Part shown: piece by piece, positions 52,232-59,714 of the stretch
Numbering within the stretch: position 1 is the first letter of the stretch
How the letters are laid out: each line of letters starts with the position of its first letter
Assembly (NCBI GenBank): GCA_963823245.1
Contig: CAWGKQ010000010.1
Span: forward strand, 62,001 to 126,000
Direction: 5' to 3'
DNA: 64,000 nucleotides
From: JAWVFM01 sp963823245
Lineage (GTDB): Bacteria > Actinomycetota > Thermoleophilia > Solirubrobacterales > 70-9
Program-made: the position numbers and the translations under genes
The notes under the pieces: model-generated
The model's input: the letters and a program-made list of their open reading frames with translations, nothing else
Told to the model about the DNA's origin: nothing
The model's database searches: none

Positions 52232-52752
52232 CCCCAGCCCGACTCGCCCCGGACGCCGCTCGGCGCGGTGTCCGGGGCGGCGTCCGGGTAGCGGAACCGG
52301 CGCTGGATTGCGAGCAGCCCGACCACTGAGCCCATGGCGATCGCCCCGAGCACGATGCTCAGGACGACGGTCCCGGCACTGAGAACCCCGTCGTCGGAGG
52401 CCGCGACGTAGGCCCAGATCCCGATCGGCAGGTAGAGCAGGACCGCCGTGAAGAGGCCGGGGTTGGGCCGGTCCTCCATCACCGACGGCAAGGTGTGGAA
52501 GAAGACCGCGTTGATCAGGCAGAGGGCGGGAAAGGCGAGCGCGAAGGCGGGAGCGCGCCAGCCCACCATCGCGGCCGAAACGCCGAACACGATCAGAAGC
52601 GCATTGACGGCCCAGAAGTCGGACCACGTGGGCGTCGTGCCGACCCGCGGGGCGAGGAACCTCGCCGCCCAGCCCTGCCAGCCGAGGGCGTGCTCCTCCA
52701 CCACATGCATGGCGCTCGCGGCGACGAGGACCCAGAGGACCCAGTCGTGCAC
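52228..52752 (-). CDS. HXXEE domain membrane protein
   Basis: 174 residues, about five membrane helices. Residues near the start read ASAMHVVEEHALGWQGWAAR, the HxxEE motif that names this family, and a second histidine block INAVFFHTLPSVM sits in a later helix, suggesting a metal- or substrate-binding site in the membrane. Function unknown. GTG 52752. It ends tail-to-tail with the TolB-like gene, both stops lying in one CTAG (52228-52231). Confidence 0.8.
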   Translation of the reverse strand: MHDWVLWVLVAASAMHVVEEHALGWQGWAARFLAPRVGTTPTWSDFWAVNALLIVFGVSAAMVGWRAPAFALAFPALCLINAVFFHTLPSVMEDRPNPGLFTAVLLYLPIGIWAYVAASDDGVLSAGTVVLSIVLGAIAMGSVVGLLAIQRRFRYPDAAPDTAPSGVRGESGWG

Positions 52753-52758
52753 GCTGGC

Positions 52759-53085
52759 CTAGGCCAGCGCGGGCTCGAGCTCGGCCTCGAGCCGGCGCTT
52801 CGGCATGGCGCCGATCACGCGCTTGGCCTCCTGGCCGTCCTTGAAGAGGATCAAGGTGGGGATCGAGAGGACCTCGTAGCGCGCCGCCGTCTCCTGGTTC
52901 TCATCGACGTTCAGGCTCACGACGCGCAGATCGTCGCGCTCGGTGTCCATCTCCTCGAGGATCGGGTGCACGACGCGGCAGGGCCCGCACCACGGAGCCC
53001 AGAAGTCGACGAGAACCGCGTTCTCGGACTCGACGACCTCTGACTGGAAGGTGGCGTCGGTTACGTCGGGGAGCTTGCCTGTCAA
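52759..53085 (-). CDS. trxA: thioredoxin
   Basis: 108 residues. VLVDFWAPWCGPCRVVHPIL holds the WCGPC active site; VVSLNVDENQETAARYEVLS and IPTLILFKDGQEAKRVIGAM with the cis-Pro complete the fold. TTG 53085 (TGKLPDVTDATFQS) is preferred because AGGAG lies seven bases upstream, although an ATG frame extends to 53130. Upstream AT-rich TATAGT/TAGTAT (about 53118-53128, minus) is a good -10. General cytoplasmic disulfide reductant. Confidence 0.93.
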   Translation of the reverse strand: MTGKLPDVTDATFQSEVVESENAVLVDFWAPWCGPCRVVHPILEEMDTERDDLRVVSLNVDENQETAARYEVLSIPTLILFKDGQEAKRVIGAMPKRRLEAELEPALA

Positions 53086-53193
53086 AGTGGGTCTCCTAGC
53101 TGCGATTAGGTTCCTGCCAATACTATACATACTGAAGTAAGGGCTGAGGGCCGGACGTTACACCGGCTCGGCAGCATACGTGCCGCGCTGGGC
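53086..53193 (-). promoter_or_regulatory. AT-rich promoter region of trxA
   Basis: In otherwise GC-rich DNA, 53108-53140 is AT-rich; the minus strand reads TATGTATAGTATTGG with two overlapping -10 candidates. No clear -35, and no SigR-type GGGAAT/GTT pair. Confidence 0.5.
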
Positions 53194-53913
53194 TCAGCGC
53201 CGGCGCAGCCGCATCGCCGGGACCTTGAGCGCGGCCTCCAGCACGATCTCGCCGCTCATCTTCGACTCCCCGACGCGCCGGTCGCGGAACGTGATGGGCA
53301 CCTCGGCGACCCGGAACCCGGCGCGGATCGCCCGGTAGGTCGTCTCCACCTGGAACGCGTAGCCCGCGGTCGAGATCGAGTCGAGATCGATCGCCTCGAG
53401 CACCTCGCGCCGAAACGCCTTGAAGCCGCCGGTGAGGTCATGGATCCCCACGCCGAGGAGGGCGCGCGCGTAGGCGCTGCCCCCGCGGCTGATCGCGCGC
53501 CGCAGCGGGCCCCAATCGGCGACGCCGCCGTCGTCGACGTAGCGCGAGCCGAGCACGACGTCGTTGTCCTCGAGCGCGGCGAGCAACCTGGGCAGGTCCG
53601 CTGGGTCGTGCGAGAAGTCCGCGTCCATCTGCGCGATCGTCCGCGCCCCGTCCGCGAGGGCCCTCTGGAAGCCCGCCACGTAGGCGGGGCCGATCCCCAT
53701 CTTCGCCGGGCGGTGGATGACGGCGACGTCAGGGTCTCGCGCCGCCATGCGATCCGCGATCTCCCCGGTGCCGTCGGGAGACGAGTCGTCGACGACGAGG
53801 ACGCGGCGAGAGGGAGGGAGCTGCTCGAGCGCCGCCCTGGCGATCGCCTCGATGTTCTCGGCCTCGTCGTATGTGGGAATGACGAGCCAGGTCTCGGCAG
53901 CCGGATCGGGCAT
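53194..53913 (-). CDS. polyprenol monophosphomannose synthase (GT2)
   Basis: 239 residues. WLVIPTYDEAENIEAIARA, RRVLVVDDSSPDGTGEIAD, MGIGPAYVAGFQRALADGA and QMDADFSHDPADLPRLLAAL give the GT2 donor and metal-binding sites, with DLTGGFKAFRREVLEAIDLD and PITFRDRRVGESKMSGEIV typical of dolichol/polyprenol phosphate mannose synthases (Ppm1). Supplies mannosyl-phosphopolyprenol for wall glycolipids and protein mannosylation. ATG 53913 follows a minus-strand TAGATT (53920-53925) by six bases; divergent from polX. Confidence 0.9.
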   Translation of the reverse strand: MPDPAAETWLVIPTYDEAENIEAIARAALEQLPPSRRVLVVDDSSPDGTGEIADRMAARDPDVAVIHRPAKMGIGPAYVAGFQRALADGARTIAQMDADFSHDPADLPRLLAALEDNDVVLGSRYVDDGGVADWGPLRRAISRGGSAYARALLGVGIHDLTGGFKAFRREVLEAIDLDSISTAGYAFQVETTYRAIRAGFRVAEVPITFRDRRVGESKMSGEIVLEAALKVPAMRLRRR

Positions 53914-53958
53914 CGCGCCAATCTAGACAGCGAGCCTCTATCTAGAGTGAAGAGCGCC

Positions 53959-55704
53959 GTGCAGAACGCCGAGATCGCCAGCGCCTTCGCCGACCTGGCG
54001 ACCCTGTACGAGCTCGACGGCGCCGTCCGCTACCGGGTCCTCGCCTACCGCGAGGCAGCCCGTGTGATCCGCCAGAGCCCGGTCTCCGTCGCCGAGCTCG
54101 CACGTGAGGGTCGCGCGACCGAGCTGCCGGGAATCGGCAAGACCCTCGAGGCCAAGATCGTCTCCCTCGTCGATACGGGCGAAATCCCCTCGATGACGAA
54201 GCTGCTCGCGAAGTACCCGCCCTCGCTGATCGAGGTGACCCGAGTCCCCGGGCTCGGCGCGAAGACGGCGCGGCGCCTCTACGACGAGTTGGGTGTCACG
54301 TCGCTCGACGAGCTGCGTACTGCCGCCGAGGGGCAGAGGATCAGGGGGCTGCGCGGCCTCGGGCCGAAGGCGGAGGAGAACGTGCTCGCCTCGCTCGAGC
54401 GCCTCGGCGGGGAGGGCGCCTCCGAGCGCGTGCTGCTCTCGGAGGCGCTCCCGGTCGCCAAGGAGCTCGCCGAGGCCCTGCGCCTCGAGGACGCCTGCGA
54501 GGAGGTCGAGGTCGCGGGATCGGCCCGCCGTATGGCCGAGACGTGCAAGGACATCGACCTGATCGCCACGGCCTCCGACTCGGTCGCGCTCGGCCGCTCG
54601 CTGGCCACGCACCCGCTTATCGCCGCCGCGAGCAAGCCCGGTGCCGCCGGGACGCGCGCGACGACCAACAACGGCATCAAGGTCGACCTGCGGATAGTCC
54701 CGCCCGAGGCCTACGGGAACCTCCTTCAGCACTTCACAGGATCGGCGGAGCACAACGTGAAGCTCCGCGAGCGCGCGGTGAAGATGGGGCTCTCGGTCTC
54801 GGAGAACGGCATCGTCGACTCCGAGAGCGGCGACGTCGCCCGCTATCGCACAGAGGCCGAGGTCTACGAGCGGATCGGCCTCGCCTACATCGAGCCCGAG
54901 CTCCGCGAGGGCGGCGGCGAGATCGCAGCGGCCGCCGAAGGCGAGCTCCCCGACCTCGTGTCCATCGACGACATCCGGGGGGACCTGCACTGCCACACGA
55001 CCCTCTCCGACGGCAAGGCGTCGCTCGAGGACATGGCCGAGGCCGCCAGGGCGCGTGGCTACGCATACCTCGCGATTACCGACCACTCCGCCTCGCACGG
55101 GTTCGGAGACCACGTCACAGCCGAGGCGCTGGCAGAGAGAATCGAGGAGATCCGCGTCTGGAACGAGAAGGCGCCGCGCGGGTTCCGCCTCCTCGCCGGC
55201 TCGGAGGTGAACATCGGCACCGACGGCGAGCTCGACTACCCGGAGGAGCTGCTGGAGGAGCTGGATTGGGTCATGGCGAGCGTGCACACTTCGTTCCGGA
55301 TCTCGCGCAGGGCGATGACCGAGCGCGTGATCACGGCAATCGAGAACCCGCTCACCGACTGCATCGGCCACCTCACCGGGCGCCTGATCAACCGCCGCGA
55401 GCCCTACGACATCGACGTCAAGGCCGTCGCCGAGGCCGCCGCGCGCACCGGGACCATGCTGGAGATCAACGGCAACCCCAACCGGCGCGACCTATCGGAG
55501 CGTCACGCGCGCCTCGCAGCGGATGCCGGCGTCCTCATTTGCGTCAACACCGACGCGCACCAGGTGCGCACGCTCGGGAACATGACCTACGGCCTGGGGA
55601 CGGCCCGGCGCGCATGGCTGACCGCCGCCGAGGTGGCCAACACGCGGCCGCTGCGCAGCCTTCAGGCCCTACGCCCGCGCAAGCGCAAGCGCGAACGTCC
55701 CTGA
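53959..55704 (+). CDS. polX: DNA polymerase/3'-5' exonuclease PolX
   Basis: 581 residues. N-terminal helix-hairpin-helix DNA-binding part (ATELPGIGKTLEAKIVSL, VTRVPGLGAKTARRLYDELG), pol beta palm with VEVAGSARRMAETCKDIDLI (GSxRR and DxD), and a C-terminal PHP phosphoesterase domain (RGDLHCHTTLSDGKASLEDM, LAITDHSASHG, VMASVHTSF, LEINGNPNRRDLSE, CVNTDAHQ). Fills gaps in base-excision repair. GTG 53959 is preferred over 53947 because a TAGAGT lies 10 bases upstream. The last codons and stop lie inside a family B repeat. Confidence 0.93.
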   Translation: MQNAEIASAFADLATLYELDGAVRYRVLAYREAARVIRQSPVSVAELAREGRATELPGIGKTLEAKIVSLVDTGEIPSMTKLLAKYPPSLIEVTRVPGLGAKTARRLYDELGVTSLDELRTAAEGQRIRGLRGLGPKAEENVLASLERLGGEGASERVLLSEALPVAKELAEALRLEDACEEVEVAGSARRMAETCKDIDLIATASDSVALGRSLATHPLIAAASKPGAAGTRATTNNGIKVDLRIVPPEAYGNLLQHFTGSAEHNVKLRERAVKMGLSVSENGIVDSESGDVARYRTEAEVYERIGLAYIEPELREGGGEIAAAAEGELPDLVSIDDIRGDLHCHTTLSDGKASLEDMAEAARARGYAYLAITDHSASHGFGDHVTAEALAERIEEIRVWNEKAPRGFRLLAGSEVNIGTDGELDYPEELLEELDWVMASVHTSFRISRRAMTERVITAIENPLTDCIGHLTGRLINRREPYDIDVKAVAEAAARTGTMLEINGNPNRRDLSERHARLAADAGVLICVNTDAHQVRTLGNMTYGLGTARRAWLTAAEVANTRPLRSLQALRPRKRKRERP

Positions 55705-55739
55705 ACCCCGCGCATAGCCCCGAGCGAGGGACGTTCGCG
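55690..55739. repeat. dispersed palindromic element, family B copy 2
   Basis: Arms CGCGAACGTCCC (55690-55701) and GGGACGTTCGCG (55728-55739) around a 26-nt spacer containing ATAGCCCC. Spacer length equals that of copy 1 at 14232-14283 and the core matches it in inverted orientation. The left arm encodes the final Arg-Glu-Arg-Pro of PolX and the stop follows at once. It lies between convergent genes and could serve as a bidirectional terminator. Confidence 0.85.
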
Positions 55740-55746
55740 GGAGTTC

Positions 55747-56280
55747 TCAGACCGGTGGCGGGGGGTGCCCGGCCGGCATCCTGTCGCGGCCCAGCCCCGG
55801 CGTGCGCACGAGCCGCAGCGGCTCGAACGCGTTCGACGGCTCGACGTAGAAGCGGACCCCGTCGCGCTCCTCGATCGCCGTGACGGCGGCCTCGCGATGG
55901 CGCCACGAGAGGGCGACGCCGATCGCGTACCCGGCGCCGATCGCCGCGATCTGCGGCGCGATCGCGGCGAGGCCGCCGGCGAGGATGGCGAAGACCGCGA
56001 TCGGCCACAGACGGGCGAACGCGATGCGACCGGGGCTTTCCATCGGCAGCGAGGTCGCCGTGCGCGCTCCGGCGAGCACCCGCCGAACCTGCTCGGCCGC
56101 GCGCCTGCCGCGACCGAGCCAGATGCCCGCGACCGCGGCGATCACCCACCACGCGCCGGCAACGACGAGCGCCGTCTGATCGGCCTCCTGGGCGGCCACG
56201 AGGACGGCGATCGCGCCGAGCCCCGTCGCCACGGCGGCGACGAGGAGCACGGTGACGCGGAGGAGGTCGACGAAGGGCAC
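55747..56280 (-). CDS. membrane protein of unknown function
   Basis: 177 residues with about four membrane helices (LLRVTVLLVAAVATGLGAIA, LVVAGAWWVIAAVAGIWLG, WPIAVFAILAGGLAAIAPQI, GAGYAIGVALSW) and a soluble C-terminal region (IEERDGVRFYVEPSNAFEPL) typical of small actinobacterial membrane proteins often placed beside otsB or prenyl genes. GTG 56280 is three bases after the otsB stop, so it is probably in the same operon. No family recognised. Confidence 0.6.
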   Translation of the reverse strand: MPFVDLLRVTVLLVAAVATGLGAIAVLVAAQEADQTALVVAGAWWVIAAVAGIWLGRGRRAAEQVRRVLAGARTATSLPMESPGRIAFARLWPIAVFAILAGGLAAIAPQIAAIGAGYAIGVALSWRHREAAVTAIEERDGVRFYVEPSNAFEPLRLVRTPGLGRDRMPAGHPPPPV

Positions 56281-56283
56281 GCC

Positions 56284-57090
56284 TCAGTCGTCCTCGGCGA
56301 GGGCACGCAAGACCTCGAGAAAGCCGGCGGTGCCCTGCACGACGATGTCGCTTCGGTCTCGCAGTCCCTCCGGCGCCTCCTCGGAGGAGACGCCGACCCT
56401 CACCGCCGCTCGCAGCTCGCCGGCGGTCGCCATCTCCCCGAGCGCGTCGAACGCGTCGAGGTCGGTCCGGTCGTCGCCCCCGAAGAACGCAAGGTCGACG
56501 TCGCGACCCGCGATCAGCGCTCGCACGGCCGAGCCCTTGTCGACGGCCTCGGTGGGGCGAAGCTCCAGCACCTGGCGGCCCCAGTGGGGGAAGAGGCCCT
56601 GCTTCGCCGCCGCGGAGGCGATCTCCTCAGCGGCGCGACGCGCCCGCTCGGCTTCGGGGGCGCCTCGCCAGTGGATCGCCTGGATCGGGCCCTTGTCCTC
56701 GACTCGCAGGCTCGCCTCCGAGAGCTCGTGATCGTCCAGCCCTGAGACGAGCTCGCGCGCCAGCTCGGCGCGCTCGGCGAGCTCGTCGGCAACCACGGGC
56801 TCGTCGGCGCCCGGATCGATGAGCTCGAGGCCGTGGTTGCCGGCGTAGACCGCGCCGCCGACTCCCACCATGCGGCGCGCCTCCAGCGCCCGCCGGCCGG
56901 TGACGAGGGCCACCAGCGCATACCGCTCGCAGAGCCGCGACAGCACCTCGCGCGCCTCCTCTGGAACGGTCGCGTCCTGCGGGTCGGTGACGATCGGAGC
57001 AAGCGTCCCGTCGAGGTCGGAGAGGATCGCCGAGCGGCTCGGCTCGCCGCGAAGCGGCGCGAGCAGCGCCGTGGCGTCGACTCCCAGCAC
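56284..57090 (-). CDS. otsB: trehalose-phosphatase
   Basis: 268 residues. HAD phosphatase with LSDLDGTLAPIVTDPQDATV (nucleophile Asp), ALVTGRRALEARRMVGVG, VYAGNHGLELIDPG, KGSAVRALIAGRDVDLAFFG and GDDRTDLDAFDALGEM; the cap domain contains VRVEDKGPIQAIHWRGAPEA-like Lys/Gly residues. Makes trehalose from trehalose-6-phosphate. No otsA in the window. GTG 57090 is preferred: GATACT lies six bases upstream in a palindromic promoter; an ATG at 57111 is also in frame. Confidence 0.92.
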   Translation of the reverse strand: MLGVDATALLAPLRGEPSRSAILSDLDGTLAPIVTDPQDATVPEEAREVLSRLCERYALVALVTGRRALEARRMVGVGGAVYAGNHGLELIDPGADEPVVADELAERAELARELVSGLDDHELSEASLRVEDKGPIQAIHWRGAPEAERARRAAEEIASAAAKQGLFPHWGRQVLELRPTEAVDKGSAVRALIAGRDVDLAFFGGDDRTDLDAFDALGEMATAGELRAAVRVGVSSEEAPEGLRDRSDIVVQGTAGFLEVLRALAEDD

Positions 57091-57095
57091 CCATC

Positions 57096-57102
57096 TAGTA
57101 TC
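57096..57102. promoter_or_regulatory. divergent -10 boxes between otsB and tauE-like genes
   Basis: TAGTAT (57096-57101, plus) lies eight bases before ATG 57110. On the minus strand GATACT (57102-57097) lies six bases before GTG 57090. The overlap of both boxes in one near-palindrome implies that one promoter site serves both genes or that they exclude each other. Confidence 0.5.
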
Positions 57103-57109
57103 GCCGTCC

Positions 57110-57474
57110 ATGCCGCGAGAGCGATGGCTGAAGCTCGGTGCGATCGCGACGGCGGCGGGGGCCTTCAGCGCGCTGTTCGGGGTCGGCGGGGGCAGCGTGA
57201 TCGTGCCGCTCTTGATCTTCTGGCTGGGCTATCAGGAGCGCGAGGCGACCGGGACGAGCCTCGCGGCGATCGTCGTCATCGCCGCCTTCGCTGCGATCGG
57301 GCAGGGGATCGAGGGCAACGTCGAGCATCCCGAAGGGACTCGCTCGTCGGCCTGCCGGCGATCGGCGGCGTGATCGCCGGCACCGCGCTCCAGCAGCGAA
57401 TCTCGGAACGCCTCGTGGCGCTTCTGTTCGCCGCCCTCATCGTCGCCGTCGCAGTCGAGCTGATCGTCCCCTGA
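57110..57474 (+). CDS. TauE/SafE family half-transporter 1 (one frameshift)
   Basis: About 121 residues with four membrane helices. The repeat motif GAFSALFGVGGGSVIVPLLI near the N-terminus is the conserved glycine motif of TauE/SafE anion transporters, followed by EATGTSLAAIVVIAAFAAIG. A frameshift near 57335 leads to a second part reading VGLPAIGGVIAGTALQQRI and ALLFAALIVAVAVELIVP. Overlaps the next gene by TGATG. Full TauE proteins have two such halves in one chain. Confidence 0.8.
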
Positions 57475-57850
57475 TGGAGTACGTGCTGGCGGCGGCATTC
57501 GGGTTCGCGGGCGGCGCGGTCGGGGGCCTGCTCGGCGTCGGCGGGGGGATCCTGTTCGTCCCCGGCCTCGTGATCTGCCTCGACCAGACCCAGCTCCACG
57601 CGGAGTCGACGTCGCTCCTGGCGATCGTGCCGGTGGCGATCGTGGGAGCGTGGCGGCAACACGGCTACGGCAACGTGCGGGTCCGCGACGGCATCGTGAT
57701 CGGCGTCCTCTCGCCGATCGGGGTGCTGATCGGCGTTCTCGTCTCGAACGCCGTATCGCAGCGTGCGCTGGAGCTGGCGTTCGCGGTGCTGCTGTTGTTC
57801 GTCGCCGCGCAGTTGATCCGGCGGGCGCTGACGGGCTTCGCCTACGTCCC
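57474..57850 (+). CDS. TauE/SafE family half-transporter 2 (3' end uncertain)
   Basis: About 120-125 residues: FGFAGGAVGGLLGVGGGILF, the same glycine motif as half 1, then LHAESTSLLAIVPVAIVGAW and LELAFAVLLLFVAAQLIRRA. ATG 57474 overlaps the stop of half 1, so the halves are made together and likely form one pseudo-symmetric exporter for sulfite, sulfonate or similar organic acids. The stop is obscured by an indel near 57830-57850 and overlaps the convergent gene's 3' end. Confidence 0.75.
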
Positions 57851-58778
57851 GTGCTCGAGCGCGTTCTTGACGGGGCGTCGAGCGCGTTCAGCCGGTAGAG
57901 CGCCAGGGCCTCCGCCGACGGGAAGCCGCTTCGCGTCGCGCCGCCGCTCGGCCGGCCCCGAGCCGGTCCCTGATCGGCCCCGTGATGGCAGAGCACGCAT
58001 CCGAGCAGCGCCAAGCGCCGGCGCTCGTCGAGGTCGCGCGCCGCGGCGCCGACGATCTCGGCGCCGATCGCTAGGTGCCCGAGCGCGCGACCCTCCTCGC
58101 TCAGCTCGATCTCCGCGCCGAGTGTGAACTCCCTCACCTTGCCGACGTCGTGGACGAGGGCTGCGGCCATGAGGAGGTCGGAATCGAGCTTGGGGTGAAG
58201 CTGGCAGACCTCGGTGACGAGAGTCCCGACCGAGACCGTGTGCTCGAGCAGGCCGCCGAGGTATGCGTGATGCCCCGCGCGGCTGCACGGGGCGCGCCGG
58301 AACTCGCCGCGGACCGGCTCGGTCATCACGGTTCGCTCGACGAACGCGGGCGAGGCCCGGGTCGTGGACCTCGCGAGCGAGGTGCTCGAGGAACCCCTCG
58401 AGCTCGTCGACCGAGCGGTAGGCGGCCGGCAGGAACTCGGCCGGGTCGTAGCGGCCGGGCTCGATCCGCCGCACGTCGTCGAGCTCGGCGACGAGCTCCC
58501 CGCGATATCGCTCGGCCCGCCCGGCGACCGCCACTGCGTCGCCGCGCTCGAACCGCATGCCTAGCCGGTCGGCCTCGCGGAAGACGCGGGCCTGCGACGG
58601 TGCCCGTGCGGTCGCGGAGCTCGAGAGCGAGGTAGGTCGAGCCGTTCCGCGAGGTGAGCCGGTCGCGGCGCACGCAGGCGAATCGCCCCTCGAACCGCCG
58701 CCCGGGCCGTAGCTCGGACACGGTCGCGAGGGCCGTGTCTCGAACCCGCGTATCTCGCTCGACGGCTGCGGCTTCCAT
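57842..58778 (-). CDS. YhaM-like 3'-5' exoribonuclease, OB-fold plus HD domain (frameshifted)
   Basis: N-terminal OB-fold: FEGRFACVRRDRLTSRNGST and YLALELRDRTGT, continuing in other frames with QARVFREADRLGMRFERGDA. The HD domain follows: VRGEFRRAPCSRAGHHAYLG, GGLLEHTVSVGTLVTEV and AAALVHDVGKVREFTLGAEI (His...HD metal site), then LLGCVLCHHGAD and RLNALDARVKNALEHGT at the end. This is the architecture of YhaM/Cbf1 nucleases. ATG 58778. Three or more indels. Confidence 0.8.
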
Positions 58779-58808
58779 CGCGTCGATGTTGAACCGGCGC
58801 TCGGACGA

Positions 58809-58814
58809 TAGATT
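58809..58814 (+). promoter_or_regulatory. -10 box TAGATT for PAC2 gene
   Basis: TAGATT ends six bases before GTG 58821; no Shine-Dalgarno. Leaderless geometry. Confidence 0.55.
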
Positions 58815-58820
58815 CGCCCG

Positions 58821-59714
58821 GTGAACGCGCTCGATGCGCTGATTTGGGAGGGCGAGCCGCCGCCGCTGCGCTCGCCCGTGCTCGTCGCGGCATTCGCGGG
58901 CTGGAACGACGCCGCCAGCGCGGCCACGGCGGCTCTCGAGGCGGTCGCGGCCGCCCTCGAGGCCGAGCCGCTTGCGCGGATCGACCCGGAGGAGTTCTAC
59001 GACTTCCAGGTCAACAGGCCGACGATCCGCCTCACCGAGGGCCAGGCCCGCCACGTCGACTGGCCGTCGAACGTGATGCTGAGCGCGCGCGTCCCCGGGG
59101 CGGAGCGCGACCTCGTGCTGATGTCCGGGATCGAGCCGAACGTGCGCTGGCGCACCTTCACCGACGCGATCGTCGGCGCGGCTGACCGCCTCGGGGTCGA
59201 GATGGTCGTGACGCTCGGCTCGCTGATCGCCGACGTCGCCCACACCCGCCCGGTGCCGATCACGGGCCTCGCCTCGGATCCCGAGCTGGTCGAGCGCCTG
59301 GGGCTGTCCCGGTCGACCTACGAGGGGCCGACGGGGATCGTGGGGATCGTCCACGACGCCTGCCGTCGCCACGAGATCACCTCGGCGAGCCTCTGGGCGG
59401 CCATCCCCCACTACGTGGCGGCGGTGCCGAACCCCAAGGCCGCCCTCGCGCTGCTCCGGCGCCTCGAGGGCTTCACGGGCGTCGCGATCGAGGCCTCGGA
59501 GCTCGAGGATGCCGCTGACCAGTTCGACGAGCAGGTCGATCGCGCGGTCGCCGCGAACCCGGAGATCGCCCAGCTCGTCACGCAGCTCGAGGAGGCGCAG
59601 GCCTCCGAGCTCGACCTCGGCGGCGACGTGCCGTCGGGCGACGCGATCGCCCAGGAGTTCCAGAAGTTCCTACGGCAGCAGGGGTCCGAGGACCCGCCGG
59701 TCGAGGATTCCTAG
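58821..59714 (+). CDS. PAC2 family protein (proteasome-assembly-chaperone-like)
   Basis: 297 residues. SPVLVAAFAGWNDAASAATA near the start, EFYDFQVNRPTIRLTEGQAR, VLMSGIEPNVRWRTF, VVTLGSLIADVAHTRPVPIT and AAIPHYVAAVPNPKAALALL are hallmark PAC2 (ATP-grasp-like superfamily) sequences seen in all actinobacteria. The bacterial role is undefined; archaeal and eukaryotic relatives help proteasome assembly. Intact. Its stop shares CTAG (59711-59714) with the convergent helicase-nuclease gene. Confidence 0.9.
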   Translation: MNALDALIWEGEPPPLRSPVLVAAFAGWNDAASAATAALEAVAAALEAEPLARIDPEEFYDFQVNRPTIRLTEGQARHVDWPSNVMLSARVPGAERDLVLMSGIEPNVRWRTFTDAIVGAADRLGVEMVVTLGSLIADVAHTRPVPITGLASDPELVERLGLSRSTYEGPTGIVGIVHDACRRHEITSASLWAAIPHYVAAVPNPKAALALLRRLEGFTGVAIEASELEDAADQFDEQVDRAVAANPEIAQLVTQLEEAQASELDLGGDVPSGDAIAQEFQKFLRQQGSEDPPVEDS

